Shown: positions 35,070 through 43,201, counted from the first letter of the stretch. The stretch: DNA of 64,000 nucleotides from Segatella copri (GCF_026015295.1 NZ_JAPDUW010000001.1:3061501-3125500); one strand, 5' to 3'. The notes: generated by a model not told the origin, from the letters alone. Program-made: numbers and translations.

Positions 35070-36299
35070 TTACAGGACAAACTTGAAGTCCTTGTTAGCT
35101 TCGATGAACTTGTCCATATCCTCAAATAGCTTTTTCGGGGTGACACGTGCATAGATTTGCGTGGTCTGAATGTTGTTGTGACCAAGCATTCTGCTGATAG
35201 TCTCTATCGGAACACCTTCTTCGAGCGTAACGAGCGATGCGAAACTGTGCCGTCCAACATGATAGACCAAATCCATACTTATGCCAGATAGTACTCGGAG
35301 ACTTTTCATGTTACCTCTCAGCACTCGAAATTCCTGTGGCGGTAAAAGAGTAGGTCTTGTCGGGTCTTTGTATTTCTCCAACATGGCAAGCGCCTCTGGC
35401 AGTAACTTCACACGTGCAAGCATCTTGTTCTTCTTTCTGTGGTATTTCAGCCAAAGGCTGCCCTCCTCATCACGAAAGAGGTTTTCTTCCGTGATAGAAA
35501 CAGTATCGGCATAAGCCGTGCCTGTATAGCAGGCGAAAAGAAAAAGGTCACGGGTCAAAGCCAACGATTTTCTTCGCTCTGGTATTTCGAGGTCACGAAT
35601 TTTCAGGAAGTCCTCACGTGTCAATGCCTTTGGTGGATTCTCTTTCTTTTGAGGTAGCTTGAAGTGCATGAAATGATAACGCTCGGAGTGTCCTGCCTTG
35701 AAAGCTATTCGGCAGGTCTTCTTCAAGATGGCGAGATAGTGGCGGACTGTATCAAGTGCAAGACCTCTCTCGTCCAAGCAAAAGTCCATGTACTCACGGA
35801 TAAACTGCTCGTCAAGCTCACCGAATGCCACATCGTCAGTTCCATAACGCTTCTTGACGAACAATACCAATGTCAGGCGAGTGTACTGGTAGTTTGGCAG
35901 CGTGCCTTTCTTGTAGTCGATGCCGATTCTTGACTCAATGTCCGCAATGATGGCGTCAAGCTGCTTCAACAAGGTCATCTGAGTGTCTGCACTGCATTGA
36001 AACAGATCCTTTATCGCCTTTGCGTCAAAATCCGTCTTGCGCTCCACAAGTGACTCGTAGGCTGAGTTTATTGCCAGCAACAGCTTGTCAATCTTGGCGT
36101 TCACTTCCACAGCCTCCTTGCTCTTGCCGTCAAGTCTGCTCTCACGTGGATTCCATAACTTTGGCGTACATGACAACTTGCAACCGAACTGCGCCATTGT
36201 TCGGTTGAGGGTGATGCGTCCCATGATGGGAGCCTTACCGTTCTTGTCCAATCCGCTCTTTTTGAGGTAGAGCAGCACCTTGAATTTTTCAACTTTCAT
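35070..36299 (-). CDS. Tyrosine recombinase (integrase) 2
   Basis: 409 residues, complete. The start KFKVLLYLKKSGLDKNGKAP is of the Bacteroidales integrase type. The catalytic domain shows YTGTAYADTVSITEENL, HVGRHSFASLVTLEEGVPIE, ISRMLGHNNI and the nucleophile region TTQIYARVTP. Two adjacent integrases in tandem are common in Bacteroidales mobilizable transposons; both may be needed. The upstream region contains repeated GGTAACTGA motifs. Confidence 0.92.
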   Translation of the reverse strand: MKVEKFKVLLYLKKSGLDKNGKAPIMGRITLNRTMAQFGCKLSCTPKLWNPRESRLDGKSKEAVEVNAKIDKLLLAINSAYESLVERKTDFDAKAIKDLFQCSADTQMTLLKQLDAIIADIESRIGIDYKKGTLPNYQYTRLTLVLFVKKRYGTDDVAFGELDEQFIREYMDFCLDERGLALDTVRHYLAILKKTCRIAFKAGHSERYHFMHFKLPQKKENPPKALTREDFLKIRDLEIPERRKSLALTRDLFLFACYTGTAYADTVSITEENLFRDEEGSLWLKYHRKKNKMLARVKLLPEALAMLEKYKDPTRPTLLPPQEFRVLRGNMKSLRVLSGISMDLVYHVGRHSFASLVTLEEGVPIETISRMLGHNNIQTTQIYARVTPKKLFEDMDKFIEANKDFKFVL

Positions 36300-36586
36300 C
36301 TGCTTACTTTTTTAGTTTGCAAAAATAATCAATCAGTAAGCATTCTCTGTCATTGAAAGTTGTGCAGAACAGTGCAACAAACACTGGTGACAAACTATTT
36401 GTTTTTCACCTCGTTAGCAGTACAGGTTTCGGTAACTGACCGCTAACGGTTTGGTAACTGAAATAACTCAATATCCTGCTCGGCTTTGCTTTGCAGCCAA
36501 TTGGCAGAATTATGAAATATTGCTCATTCTCAACCACTTGCAGTTCATTTCTCCCATCTTCACTTTCCGTTGCTTTTGCTTAAATT
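36300..36586. other. Upstream region of integrase 2 and junction with the second element
   Basis: No gene. GGTAACTGA occurs twice (about 36429 and 36451), with an inverted pair CGTTAGC/GCTAACG around the first. These could be integrase arm or core sites. Homology to an integrase begins abruptly at 36587, marking a junction. Confidence 0.45.
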
Positions 36587-36790
36587 GTGCATGTCTCCCG
36601 GCATTCGTTCGCAGTTTTGGCTTTAAACTACGGTATGCCGATAGAGAGTGTAAGCAAGATACTGGGACATACGGACATCGCCACAACACAAATTTACGCA
36701 AAGGTGACAAGTACTAAATTGGAGCATGACATATCAGCTTTTGAAAGTCGAATCAAGGGGCATATGCCGACAATGGGGGGAATGGCATGA
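36587..36790 (+). pseudogene. C-terminal fragment of a tyrosine recombinase
   Basis: Only the end of the catalytic domain is present: VSRHSFAVLALNYGMPIESV, then KILGHTDIATTQIYAKVTS with the catalytic Tyr. Everything before the H-x-x-R-H box is missing. The truncated integrase at 21919 lacks exactly this part, so the two could be halves of one gene or relics of different ones. It overlaps the next gene by four bases (ATGA). Confidence 0.82.
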
Positions 36791-37161
36791 AAAGGACTGT
36801 AATCACCGTGGACGGAAATGGAATGTTATCCATTCCGTCCAACTTGCAAGACTTGTGGATGAGTGAGGGTGAATTGGTTGATATGCTTCATGTCACCGCC
36901 ATGAAACTCCATGCTGTGATAAGGTCAATATACAAGGATGGTTTATTGACGGTGTCGGAAGTCCAACAGAAACAGGAAACTTCCAATGGCATTTGGCAAA
37001 CGTTGTATGGCTTTCCGATGATTGTTGCCCTTTGCTTCCGTATAAACTCATACGGGGCAGCTCGGTTTCGTGCCACCATCTTCAAGAGATTGTACGGGGC
37101 AAAAGAGAAAAGTAGTGTCATTATCCTACAACTCAATAGAAGAACAACCGCCTTTAGTTGA
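36787..37161 (+). CDS. Integrase partner protein, second copy
   Basis: 124 residues, related to the protein at 33456: the start VITVDGNGMLSIPSN matches VITISESGTVSMPTD, SIYKDGLLTVSEVQ matches AVFKDGILKEQGV, and MIVALCFRINSYGAARFRAT matches LVIAVAFRIDSIESRAFREF. Its start overlaps the stop of an integrase fragment in the same way. Because that integrase is broken, the gene is probably a relic even though it is intact. Confidence 0.65.
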   Translation: MKRTVITVDGNGMLSIPSNLQDLWMSEGELVDMLHVTAMKLHAVIRSIYKDGLLTVSEVQQKQETSNGIWQTLYGFPMIVALCFRINSYGAARFRATIFKRLYGAKEKSSVIILQLNRRTTAFS

Positions 37162-37615
37162 ATGTCCTCTTGCTTGTTTGTTGGCTTGGCGCTGTCGTAC
37201 TGTCGTGAATAAGTACTGAAGCATAAGCATGACATTCTTACTTGTAGGGGGATGAGTTCTGTTCATAAAAATGACGGACAAAACACCCCTTATTTTTGTT
37301 GAATTGTTGAATATGATGAAAGAAGTATTGAACATCAGGCATTTACGGCTCAACATATTCTCAACAAATCTCTCAACAAAAGAAAGATAATGTTGAAAAG
37401 AGAAAACCATGAACACCATTCCTTTCTTTCTTTTTTGCCCAGTAATTTGTTGTGTAGAGCTATTTGTTGAGAGTTTGTTGAGGGTATAAGTGGTTGGTTC
37501 TCATAAAGATAACACCTATCTTCAACAATTCAACGTTTTACATGCCCTCACTTGGTACGCTGTAAAATGTGCTTGTGGATTAATTGGCAACCGCTCTATT
37601 CTCCGAAATGGTTGC
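37162..37615. other. Non-coding region with many TTGTTGA/TCAACAA motifs
   Basis: No gene. Between about 37295 and 37535 TTGTTGA, TCAACAA or close variants occur roughly ten times on both strands. It may be a binding array or just low-complexity DNA. It corresponds to no sequence near the intact element. Confidence 0.4.
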
Positions 37616-37700
37616 AGCAACGTTTCTTGGAGGCTTTGCGCCTCCAGCCACTTGGGCGAACCTCCGCAGTGTTTTAGCATGGCATTAGATTTATGCAGAC
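37616..37700. repeat. Inverted repeat of about 85 bp, copy 2
   Basis: Reverse complement of 33362-33445 with few differences. It lies behind the second partner gene, as copy 1 lies behind the first. Just after it CTATACCGAG and CTCGGCATAG form a hairpin (37699-37731). Confidence 0.8.
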
Positions 37701-37862
37701 TATACCGAGGACACACAGCACACTCGGCATAGTTCACAAAGGAAATCAACAACACACAACTGAAACACTTGGCAAGTTTCACACTGAAAATATCACCTTT
37801 TCCTTTGCAAACTCCATGTACAAAGTAGCTTGTGTCTGTGACCTTGTTCTTTCAATGTGGCA

Positions 37863-38060
37863 GCTTTGATGTTTGGCGTAAATTGAGAGAATTAAGGTCT
37901 GCAACCTTGGGCATGGAAAGCCGAAAGGCAAATATCTCGTCTTTTGTTCTTAGAGGAGGGAGCGAGGTTATGTTTTGGGAACCCCAAAACGCCTCGCTCC
38001 ACCATGAGGGCGGAGAAATTTTGCTCCCAACGGTTGCAGAAAGTGAGTGTACCAACTGTA
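37863..38060. mobile_element. Second oriT-like region with a DUF3408 gene end
   Basis: It starts with a degraded DUF3408 3' end (TTTGATGTTTGGCGTAAATT, compare EAWRKL of the intact copy). It then carries the nested hairpin 37959-38000 with arms GGAGCGAGG and CCTCGCTCC, and ends with AAGTGAGTGTACCAACTGTA. This is the inverted homologue of 31464-31655. mobC and the relaxase do not follow; a lipoprotein gene does. Confidence 0.75.
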
Positions 38061-38183
38061 GGCAGTGCATAGAAATATGTAAATAGATTTGTCAGGTGTA
38101 GTTTATTCTTCCTTTATTTGCACAAAAGTATGTTTTGAGTGTTATAAAAAATAAAAAAATGCACTATTACGTTGATACTTTTG

Positions 38184-38191
38184 TATTTTTG
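38184..38191 (+). promoter_or_regulatory. -7 element of the lipoprotein gene
   Basis: TATTTTTG matches TAnnTTTG and lies 84 bp before the ATG at 38276. Confidence 0.45.
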
Positions 38192-38275
38192 CACTCAGTT
38201 ATCTTGGACAGCAGAATTTGAAACACTGAAAATCCGTAATCTGTCTATATGTAAAATCTTTAAATTTGGATTATT

Positions 38276-39730
38276 ATGACTAAGAAGTTTTGGTTAATAG
38301 CACTCATCGTAGCTTGCACTGTTGTATTTGGCAGTTGCGATAAGTCTGAGGAATTGAGTGTTGAGCAATGTAAGTTGGATATGAATCTATTCAACCAAAC
38401 CTATACTGTTAATGATGAGGGGTGCTGTGTGCTAAAAGGGAGAAAGCCAATAGCAGCAGAAGAAATACAGAGTAAGGTCAAGGGCTATGGTTGGGAGAGT
38501 ATTGCCACTTATGAGGTACAGGAAAACGGAAAGTTGAGCAAGGAGGAATTTTGGAAAGACAGATTTGGTGGCAGCCCTACACACTTTTGGTTTGAGACAT
38601 CACAGCAAGCTTTTAGTTATTTTTATAGTGATGCCTTGCCAGCCTTTTGTTTCAGTCGTGTATCATGGACTTATGACATGGACAAAGGCTTCATACTGTT
38701 TGGCAGCAACAAGCAGACAACAGACAGCAGATACATGCAGATTCTTAAGCTTGACGAGTCGAATGGCAAGACCTTAATGTACACCATACAAAAATTGGGA
38801 GCGACGAGTGATGGCAGCAATGGTTACAAGTCTATATATGGCATGATTGTATATAAACGCATGACCGAAACCGATTTGGAAATGATGAAGAAAAGTTACA
38901 CGTATGATACGGATATTGACCGTTCTGTTCCCGACAACTGCAAGTTTAAGATTAAGGCATACTATGCAGAAGACGACAAAGACAACACAGACCCTGTGTT
39001 TCAGACCTTCTGCCTTGTAACATTTGAGCTTACCGATGAATATGGTTTCAACTCTTCAGATAATGCCTATTACAACTACTACGATTCAATTACTTGGACG
39101 AGTGATTGTCGTGATATGCCAGATAGCTTTGGAATCATGGAACGTAAGACAAACTGTTTGAATACTTCCTATTGGTGGAGCACATACTTCTTCACGCCTC
39201 ATGACAATACTATTGTCTATGCCAATGGCTATAAAGATGGCCGTATTGTCTATCAAGCCCGAAAGAGGCTCTATTTGGTGAATGATGGATTCTTTGGTTA
39301 CGATTGGGATAACGTAAGGTATAATTCCAAGAACCCCGAACTAACAGAATATTGCTTGCTGGACAAGAGCCGTGAGTTTATCCTAACTCCACCTACTGCC
39401 TACAAAGAAGACATTACAAAACCGTATGCAGAGTTACGTATTGTACTGAAAGGAGCAAAAGACAAAAACGACAAGGAATATATGTTAGGCGTGCTTGAAC
39501 GTGAAAGAGAAGGTCTGTTGAAGATTATGGACCAGTACTATGAAGCACATAGTACTATAAAAGAAACAGAAAAGGCTTCGCTGTGTAAAACGTTTAAGGC
39601 ACTACCCGAAGATGCTGATATTAAAGCATATTGGCGTACAAAACATTCTCGCATGGTACTGATACTTAAAACTGACGGGGAAGACCCTATAAACAGTGAA
39701 TACTATGTGCATGCGGAACCAATTAAATGA
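38276..39730 (+). CDS. Lipoprotein of unknown function
   Basis: 484 residues with signal peptide and lipobox VVFGSC (Cys21). The rest is rich in Tyr, Asp and Lys and looks like a soluble beta-rich domain, with segments such as SYWWSTYFFTPHDNTIVYAN. No family is recognised. It is intact despite lying between decayed mobile DNA on both sides, so it could be cargo that is still selected. Its own promoter lies upstream. Confidence 0.7.
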   Translation: MTKKFWLIALIVACTVVFGSCDKSEELSVEQCKLDMNLFNQTYTVNDEGCCVLKGRKPIAAEEIQSKVKGYGWESIATYEVQENGKLSKEEFWKDRFGGSPTHFWFETSQQAFSYFYSDALPAFCFSRVSWTYDMDKGFILFGSNKQTTDSRYMQILKLDESNGKTLMYTIQKLGATSDGSNGYKSIYGMIVYKRMTETDLEMMKKSYTYDTDIDRSVPDNCKFKIKAYYAEDDKDNTDPVFQTFCLVTFELTDEYGFNSSDNAYYNYYDSITWTSDCRDMPDSFGIMERKTNCLNTSYWWSTYFFTPHDNTIVYANGYKDGRIVYQARKRLYLVNDGFFGYDWDNVRYNSKNPELTEYCLLDKSREFILTPPTAYKEDITKPYAELRIVLKGAKDKNDKEYMLGVLEREREGLLKIMDQYYEAHSTIKETEKASLCKTFKALPEDADIKAYWRTKHSRMVLILKTDGEDPINSEYYVHAEPIK

Positions 39731-40604
39731 TAAATAAGTTTAATGTGGATAACGCAATTGAATGTAGCTTATATAACAACAATAGTCATAAGGCGAAGTT
39801 AATCTTTGTTTTATGACTATTGTTTTTTGCACCAACATAGTGTGGTTTCATTTTTATTTTGTATTTTTGCAACTGTAAAGAGTTGTTAGGCAAAGCAAAC
39901 ATATGCATATTGCAGAAGTTGTGACTATTGCCAAGTCATTACCTCTATTGAGGTTGAACACTTATAAATCGCTCATTTTAAGCTATTCAGCAGATTATAG
40001 AAGAATTTTTCGGAAAAATACTACCCAACGGTGTGGAGATTTTTTCGAAAACCGAAGGCTCGACCTTTTATTTCCAAAGCCCGCTGCCATACCTTTGCAC
40101 CTGCACGATAACGGTTGATGCCAAAAGGAAAGACCATGTGGAGGAAAGAAAATCAGAGCGGCAAATGAAAATAGAAACTTCACGGAAGTTTTTGGACTGT
40201 ACGATTATCGCATACCCATTTCTGAGAAATGGATACAACTTCGTCTTACAAACGTCTTGAAAAATGGAAATCGCATACAAAAATGGCACATCCATCAGAG
40301 AAATTCCGGTGAAAGAAGAGTATGGCTTGTCCATGCTTCTTGCATCGGGTTTTCTCCAAGGCTGTGCAGCCAAGCATGAAAGTGGTCGTTGAGGTTTACA
40401 TCAATGACTTCTTTCTTGCGGTGGAGTATGCAAACAAAATGGTACGGCAAATCAAGGAATGGTGTTTCTTTTGATCGGTTAGCCTGCAACCGACAAAAAG
40501 AAGCACTTTTCCTCATGCCGTACTACTAAGACATGAAAGGGTGGCGTGCCACTGTTTCATGTCGTTTGGATTGTGCGATAAAAATGGGACTGCGAGTTGT
40601 GGCT
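39731..40604. other. Decayed region with gene fragments
   Basis: A -7 element TATTTTTG (39862-39869) precedes a frame starting MHIAEVVTIAKSLPLL at 39903 that stops after 71 residues. A second frame then reads IIEEFFGKILPNGVEIFSKT and SPLPYLCTCTITVDAKRK to 40260. A third reads GTSIREIPVKEEYGLSMLLA from about 40290. The pieces look like one or more frameshifted genes of an unrecognised accessory family. Confidence 0.45.
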
Positions 40605-40771
40605 ATAAAAGTCAGCCGTTGTCAGCACGGCAAACAAAGAAAAGTCCTTGGCAGTATAGTCTTGAAGTATTTCAAGGCATACCGCCAAGGATTTTTCTTG
40701 CCGTGCCATAGTCGGAGGAAGTTAGTCTGAGGTACGAGGACTGTCTTTCTGCGACGACGGCTGACTTTTAT
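40605..40771. repeat. Nested inverted-repeat structure of 167 bp
   Basis: Outer arms ATAAAAGTCAGCCGT (40605-40619) and ACGGCTGACTTTTAT (40757-40771) are perfect. Inside, GCACGGCAA...GTCCTTGGC (40625-40652) pairs with GCCAAGGA...TTGCCGTGC (40684-40706). The tip is CTTGAA/TTCAAG. This could be a small non-autonomous transposable element or a structured RNA gene; no transposase or reverse transcriptase is adjacent. Confidence 0.7.
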
Positions 40772-40788
40772 ACAAAACACACGAAAGA

Positions 40789-40944
40789 ATGAGAATATAC
40801 AAACGAAATAGACCATTCAAAAAACAGAAACCATTGCCACATAAGTTTGAATGGATTGAAATGGAAATAGCAAAGAATAGAGAAGAATATGGTTTAATGA
40901 AAACAGATTTATCCAAGCAAAAAATCGAGGATAAAAAATCTTAA
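40789..40944 (+). CDS. Small basic protein of 51 residues
   Basis: ATG 40789 starts MRIYKRNRPFKKQKPLPHKF and the frame ends DLSKQKIEDKKS. It is highly basic without signal or membrane segment. It begins 18 bp after the nested inverted repeat. An imperfect hairpin follows (AATCGAGGATAAA, TTTATCCCCGATT, 40924-40964). No family is known; it could be spurious. Confidence 0.35.
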   Translation: MRIYKRNRPFKKQKPLPHKFEWIEMEIAKNREEYGLMKTDLSKQKIEDKKS

Positions 40945-41142
40945 AACATTCTTTATCCCCGATTAAATATCGTACCTTTGCAACCGAAAGAGTTCTTTGG
41001 ATGGTTATGCAAATCACAGCAGGATGCTACATTCTGTTTATTTCTAATTCGTAACCTCTTCTTTTTATGAGATAAAAACTTATCTCATTCTCAATCACTT
41101 ATAAAAAATACGTACTTTCTCCGCTTAAAAAGCCCTTTTTCC

Positions 41143-41310
41143 TGCATCGCGATGCATTCCCCGTTCCGTCGCGACGCAACATTTCTTCCCTCGCGATGCA
41201 TGATTCATCCCCTTCGTGAGCCATCATTTATGCCCTCTTTCTGCCATCATTTATGCCTCGTATCAGTCATCATTTATGCCTCTTGCCAGCCATCATATAA
41301 GCCCGTAAAA
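41143..41310. repeat. TCGCGA palindromes and a 23-bp tandem repeat
   Basis: TGCATCGCGATGCA (41143-41156) and CGTCGCGACG (41167-41176) are perfect palindromes, and TCGCGATGCATGA follows at 41191. From 41220 the unit GCCATCATTTATGCC plus about 8 bp is repeated three times at 23-bp spacing. A diverged fourth unit runs into the hairpin GCCCGTAAAACGGGC. Confidence 0.75.
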
Positions 41311-41423
41311 CGGGCTGTAGCAGGGCATTTGAGCTTTTTCCTGCCAAGGCTCAGCCAGCCATCTTTAGCAGGCATCGGGAGAGAGCGCATTTCAGATGAA
41401 AGAGGAGCGTTCTGAGAGGGAAA

Positions 41424-41450
41424 GGTTAACAGGTTAACAGTTAACACCCC
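41424..41450 (-). repeat. GTTAAC-rich dispersed repeat, copy D
   Basis: GGTTAACAGGTTAACAGTTA followed by ACACCCC, in the opposite orientation to copies A-C. Confidence 0.7.
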
Positions 41451-41539
41451 AAAAATGCATACTTCCATCCACATACTTATATAAAAATAAGTATATATAT
41501 TATTATATAATAAGGTACGCGAGGGGGACCATGCAAAAA

Positions 41540-41570
41540 ACAGCTGTTAACTGTTAACCCTGTTAACCCC
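41540..41570 (+). repeat. GTTAAC-rich dispersed repeat, copy E
   Basis: CAGCTGTTAACTGTTAACCC followed by TGTTAACCCC. It lies 90 bp from copy D in the opposite orientation, so the two form an imperfect inverted pair upstream of the HIRAN gene. Confidence 0.75.
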
Positions 41571-41614
41571 CTCGGCTTCTCTGTCCCCCTTTTAGGAAAT
41601 TTAAACAAGAATGC

Positions 41615-41645
41615 TTGGTGGTTTCACCGAAAAACCTTACTTTTG
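41615..41645 (+). promoter_or_regulatory. Promoter of the HIRAN gene
   Basis: TTG at 41615-41617 and TACTTTTG at 41638-41645 are 20 bp apart, 46 bp before the ATG. Confidence 0.55.
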
Positions 41646-41690
41646 TAACCTGACTGCAAACAAACGTAAAAACAATATTAACAACATAAA

Positions 41691-42269
41691 ATGAAGAATC
41701 TCACATTCCATATCGTAGGACTCACCCATAATGACGTGAAAGGCCATGAGGTAGAGTATGCTAAAGAAGCAGAGGGAAGAACCATCTGCCTCGTGCCCGA
41801 TGACGCCAACACCTTCGACATGCTGGCGGTGAAAGCTTATGACAAACAGCAGCTCATAGGCTATGTTTCAGCCCTGGAAGGCGAGGATGTACGCGCCCTT
41901 ATCATCGCCCGCAAGGAGCGGAACCTGCGGGCGATAGAGGATTTCATCGTATGGAGCGTGAAGTATGATTTGTGGTGCAAGATGCGTTTCTTCGGCAATC
42001 AGATGCAGGAGGCGATAGATGCAGACAGCCGCTCTGTGTGTCATACTCCCGGTGTGAGCAATCTTCTTCTCTACGTTCATGACACCTTTGACAAGACAGA
42101 GATTCAGAACATCTGTCAGGTTCATGGCACCAAGACGAAGCTTGCCATCCTGCTGTGCAACTGGAAGAAGCGTGGCTTCATCATGAAGAACGAGGACGGC
42201 ACCTACACCAAGACCGCCCGTTTCATTGCCAAGTATGGGCACTACGGAACGCCAGGAGTGGCTGCGTAG
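41691..42269 (+). CDS. HIRAN-domain protein
   Basis: 192 residues. The N-terminal 90 residues resemble the HIRAN domain (FHIVGLTHNDVKG, LVPDDANTFDMLAVKAYDKQ, LIGYVSALEGEDVRAL). This OB-like fold recognises DNA ends in HLTF-type helicases and also occurs alone in bacteria. The C-terminal part (FDKTEIQNICQVHGTKTKLA, LLCNWKKRGFIMKNEDGTY) looks like a winged helix. A DNA-binding or repair role is inferred. It has its own promoter and a long inverted repeat behind it. Confidence 0.65.
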   Translation: MKNLTFHIVGLTHNDVKGHEVEYAKEAEGRTICLVPDDANTFDMLAVKAYDKQQLIGYVSALEGEDVRALIIARKERNLRAIEDFIVWSVKYDLWCKMRFFGNQMQEAIDADSRSVCHTPGVSNLLLYVHDTFDKTEIQNICQVHGTKTKLAILLCNWKKRGFIMKNEDGTYTKTARFIAKYGHYGTPGVAA

Positions 42270-42293
42270 CGGTGACTTGGGGAGTATAGATTA

Positions 42294-42395
42294 GGCACGG
42301 ATTACACGGATTATGCGGATTTTAAGTCTCTTATGTCAATCAGAAGCGTATTTATAATCTTGTAGAACATCCGTGTAATCCGTGTAATTCGTGCC
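42294..42395. repeat. Long inverted repeat with ACACGGATTA units
   Basis: 27-bp arms at 42294-42320 and 42369-42395 pair with about three mismatches around a 48-bp centre. Each arm holds tandem ACACGGATTA-like units. It may terminate the HIRAN transcript. From memory, similar units are widespread in Bacteroidetes intergenic DNA. Confidence 0.75.
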
Positions 42396-42473
42396 TGATT
42401 TTGTAATGAGAATGTAAATGTCCTTGACCTTAATCAAGAAAAAAGGGCTTTTTGAAACTTTTCTCCTAAAATG

Positions 42474-42505
42474 TTTGTGTGCGCACACAAAAAGTTGTAC
42501 CTTTG
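42474..42505 (+). promoter_or_regulatory. Promoter containing a perfect 16-bp palindrome
   Basis: TTTG at 42474-42477 and TACCTTTG at 42498-42505 are 20 bp apart. TTGTGTGCGCACACAA at 42475-42490 fills most of the spacer, an ideal position for a dimeric repressor. The promoter serves two tiny membrane peptides. Confidence 0.7.
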
Positions 42506-42535
42506 CACCAGAAAAAGAAAAAAGGATAAAAGATT

Positions 42536-42628
42536 ATGGTAATGTTCGGGATAATGACAGTAGCAGTAGTAGCATTCGCAGTAGTTGCTTGCGCAGGTAT
42601 GAACCTCGGAATGAACTGCGGCAAATAA
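42536..42628 (+). CDS. Tiny hydrophobic peptide 1 (30 residues)
   Basis: ATG 42536, with an AAGGATAAAAGATT leader, encodes MVMFGIMTVAVVAFAVVACA followed by GMNLGMNCGK. It is a single membrane helix with a short basic end. A similar peptide with nearly the same leader (AGGAAAAGATT) follows 126 bp later, so the pair looks duplicated and both are likely translated. The size and shape recall type I toxin or regulatory membrane peptides, but function is unknown. Confidence 0.55.
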   Translation: MVMFGIMTVAVVAFAVVACAGMNLGMNCGK

Positions 42629-42754
42629 GCTACGAAGCTAAGAGAGCATAGAAATCCTCCTCCGGGAGGTAAGAAATAAAGAGAGTTAAGATTTTGTTAG
42701 GTAAAACTACAAGATTGTATATTTAAGATAACAAATTTAAGAAAGGAAAAGATT

Positions 42755-42835
42755 ATGTTAGTATTAGGAATGATTATCGCAGTAGTTGTTGCATGTGTAG
42801 CTGAAGTTGGTGCTATTAACAACAAGTTGGCTTAA
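42755..42835 (+). CDS. Tiny hydrophobic peptide 2 (26 residues)
   Basis: ATG 42755 encodes MLVLGMIIAVVVACVAEVGA followed by INNKLA. It aligns loosely with peptide 1 (a hydrophobic helix with VVAC, then G and N residues) and has the same type of ribosome-binding site. It is followed by DNA with several short hairpins that may be a structured 3' region or separate RNA. Confidence 0.55.
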   Translation: MLVLGMIIAVVVACVAEVGAINNKLA

Positions 42836-43050
42836 TCGGAGATTAGCCATGCGAAGGGCTCCAAAAGAGCCGAGATTAAAAAATGGCTGGCAGCAATGCA
42901 CAGCTGAGTAAAAACAGTAGGGAGCCAAAGGGGCTTCCGAAACCAGAGAGGAGAGTAAAAACTCCTTTTCATTTGAAATTCATACTTGTCCCCTGAGAGT
43001 TTTCGTGATAAATTCTGATTGGGGATTTCATATATAGATTGTTAAAAATT
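42836..43050 (+). ncRNA. Possible structured RNA downstream of the tiny peptides
   Basis: It has several short helices in a row: AGCCAT...ATGGCT around GGCTCCAAAAGAGCC, then AGCCAAAGGGGCT, and GGAGAGTAAAAACTCC with a T run. CCCCTGAG...TTGGGG follows. The clustering suggests a folded RNA or a processed 3' untranslated region. The rest to 43150 is T- and AG-rich (repeats of TTTTAGGTT) without features. Confidence 0.3.
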
Positions 43051-43153
43051 CGTTTTAGGTTTTATAGATTTTCATTTTAGGTTTTTAGGTTTAAGTTTTT
43101 AGGTTAATTGTTAGTTGTTTTAAGGAAAAAGCAGTTTTAATTCATTAAATTAC

Positions 43154-43201
43154 GAAGGCAACAACGAGGGAAGTCGCATGACGACCCAAGTTGTTGCCTT
43201 C
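43154..43201. terminator. Bidirectional terminator next to the M16 gene
   Basis: GAAGGCAACAAC (43154-43165) pairs with GTTGTTGCCTTC (43190-43201), with T and A runs outside. Confidence 0.75.

Larger units (their letters stand above)
21483..40980. mobile_element. Composite mobile island (approximate limits)
   Basis: Between the WbqC gene and about 41 kb there are three integrases or fragments, a relaxase, MobC, an oriT-like hairpin, DUF3408 pieces and HTH excision-type genes. Stretches of AT-rich cargo and several long internal repeats are also present. No clean direct-repeat pair marking attL and attR was found by eye, so both ends are estimates. At least two related mobilizable elements appear to have inserted and partly decayed here. 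Confidence 0.7.
40945..41690. other. Gene-free region with promoter-like site and repeats
   Basis: TACCTTTG at 40973-40980 is a good -7 element with no gene behind it; a hairpin GAGATAAAAACTTATCTC lies near 41069. Palindromes, 23-bp tandem repeats and two GTTAAC repeats (listed separately) follow. No coding sequence or tRNA was seen. Confidence 0.5.

Noticed and set aside
40605..40771. Nested hairpin as a retron msr-msd
   Set aside because: No reverse transcriptase gene lies next to it and the typical conserved branching features were not seen.
41143..41310. Regular 23-bp repeats as a possible CRISPR array
   Set aside because: The repeated part is only about 15 bp, the intervening parts are about 8 bp, and no cas genes are present.
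42836..43050. Hairpin-rich region as tmRNA or SRP RNA
   Set aside because: The tRNA-like ends and tag frame of tmRNA and the conserved SRP apical loop were not found.
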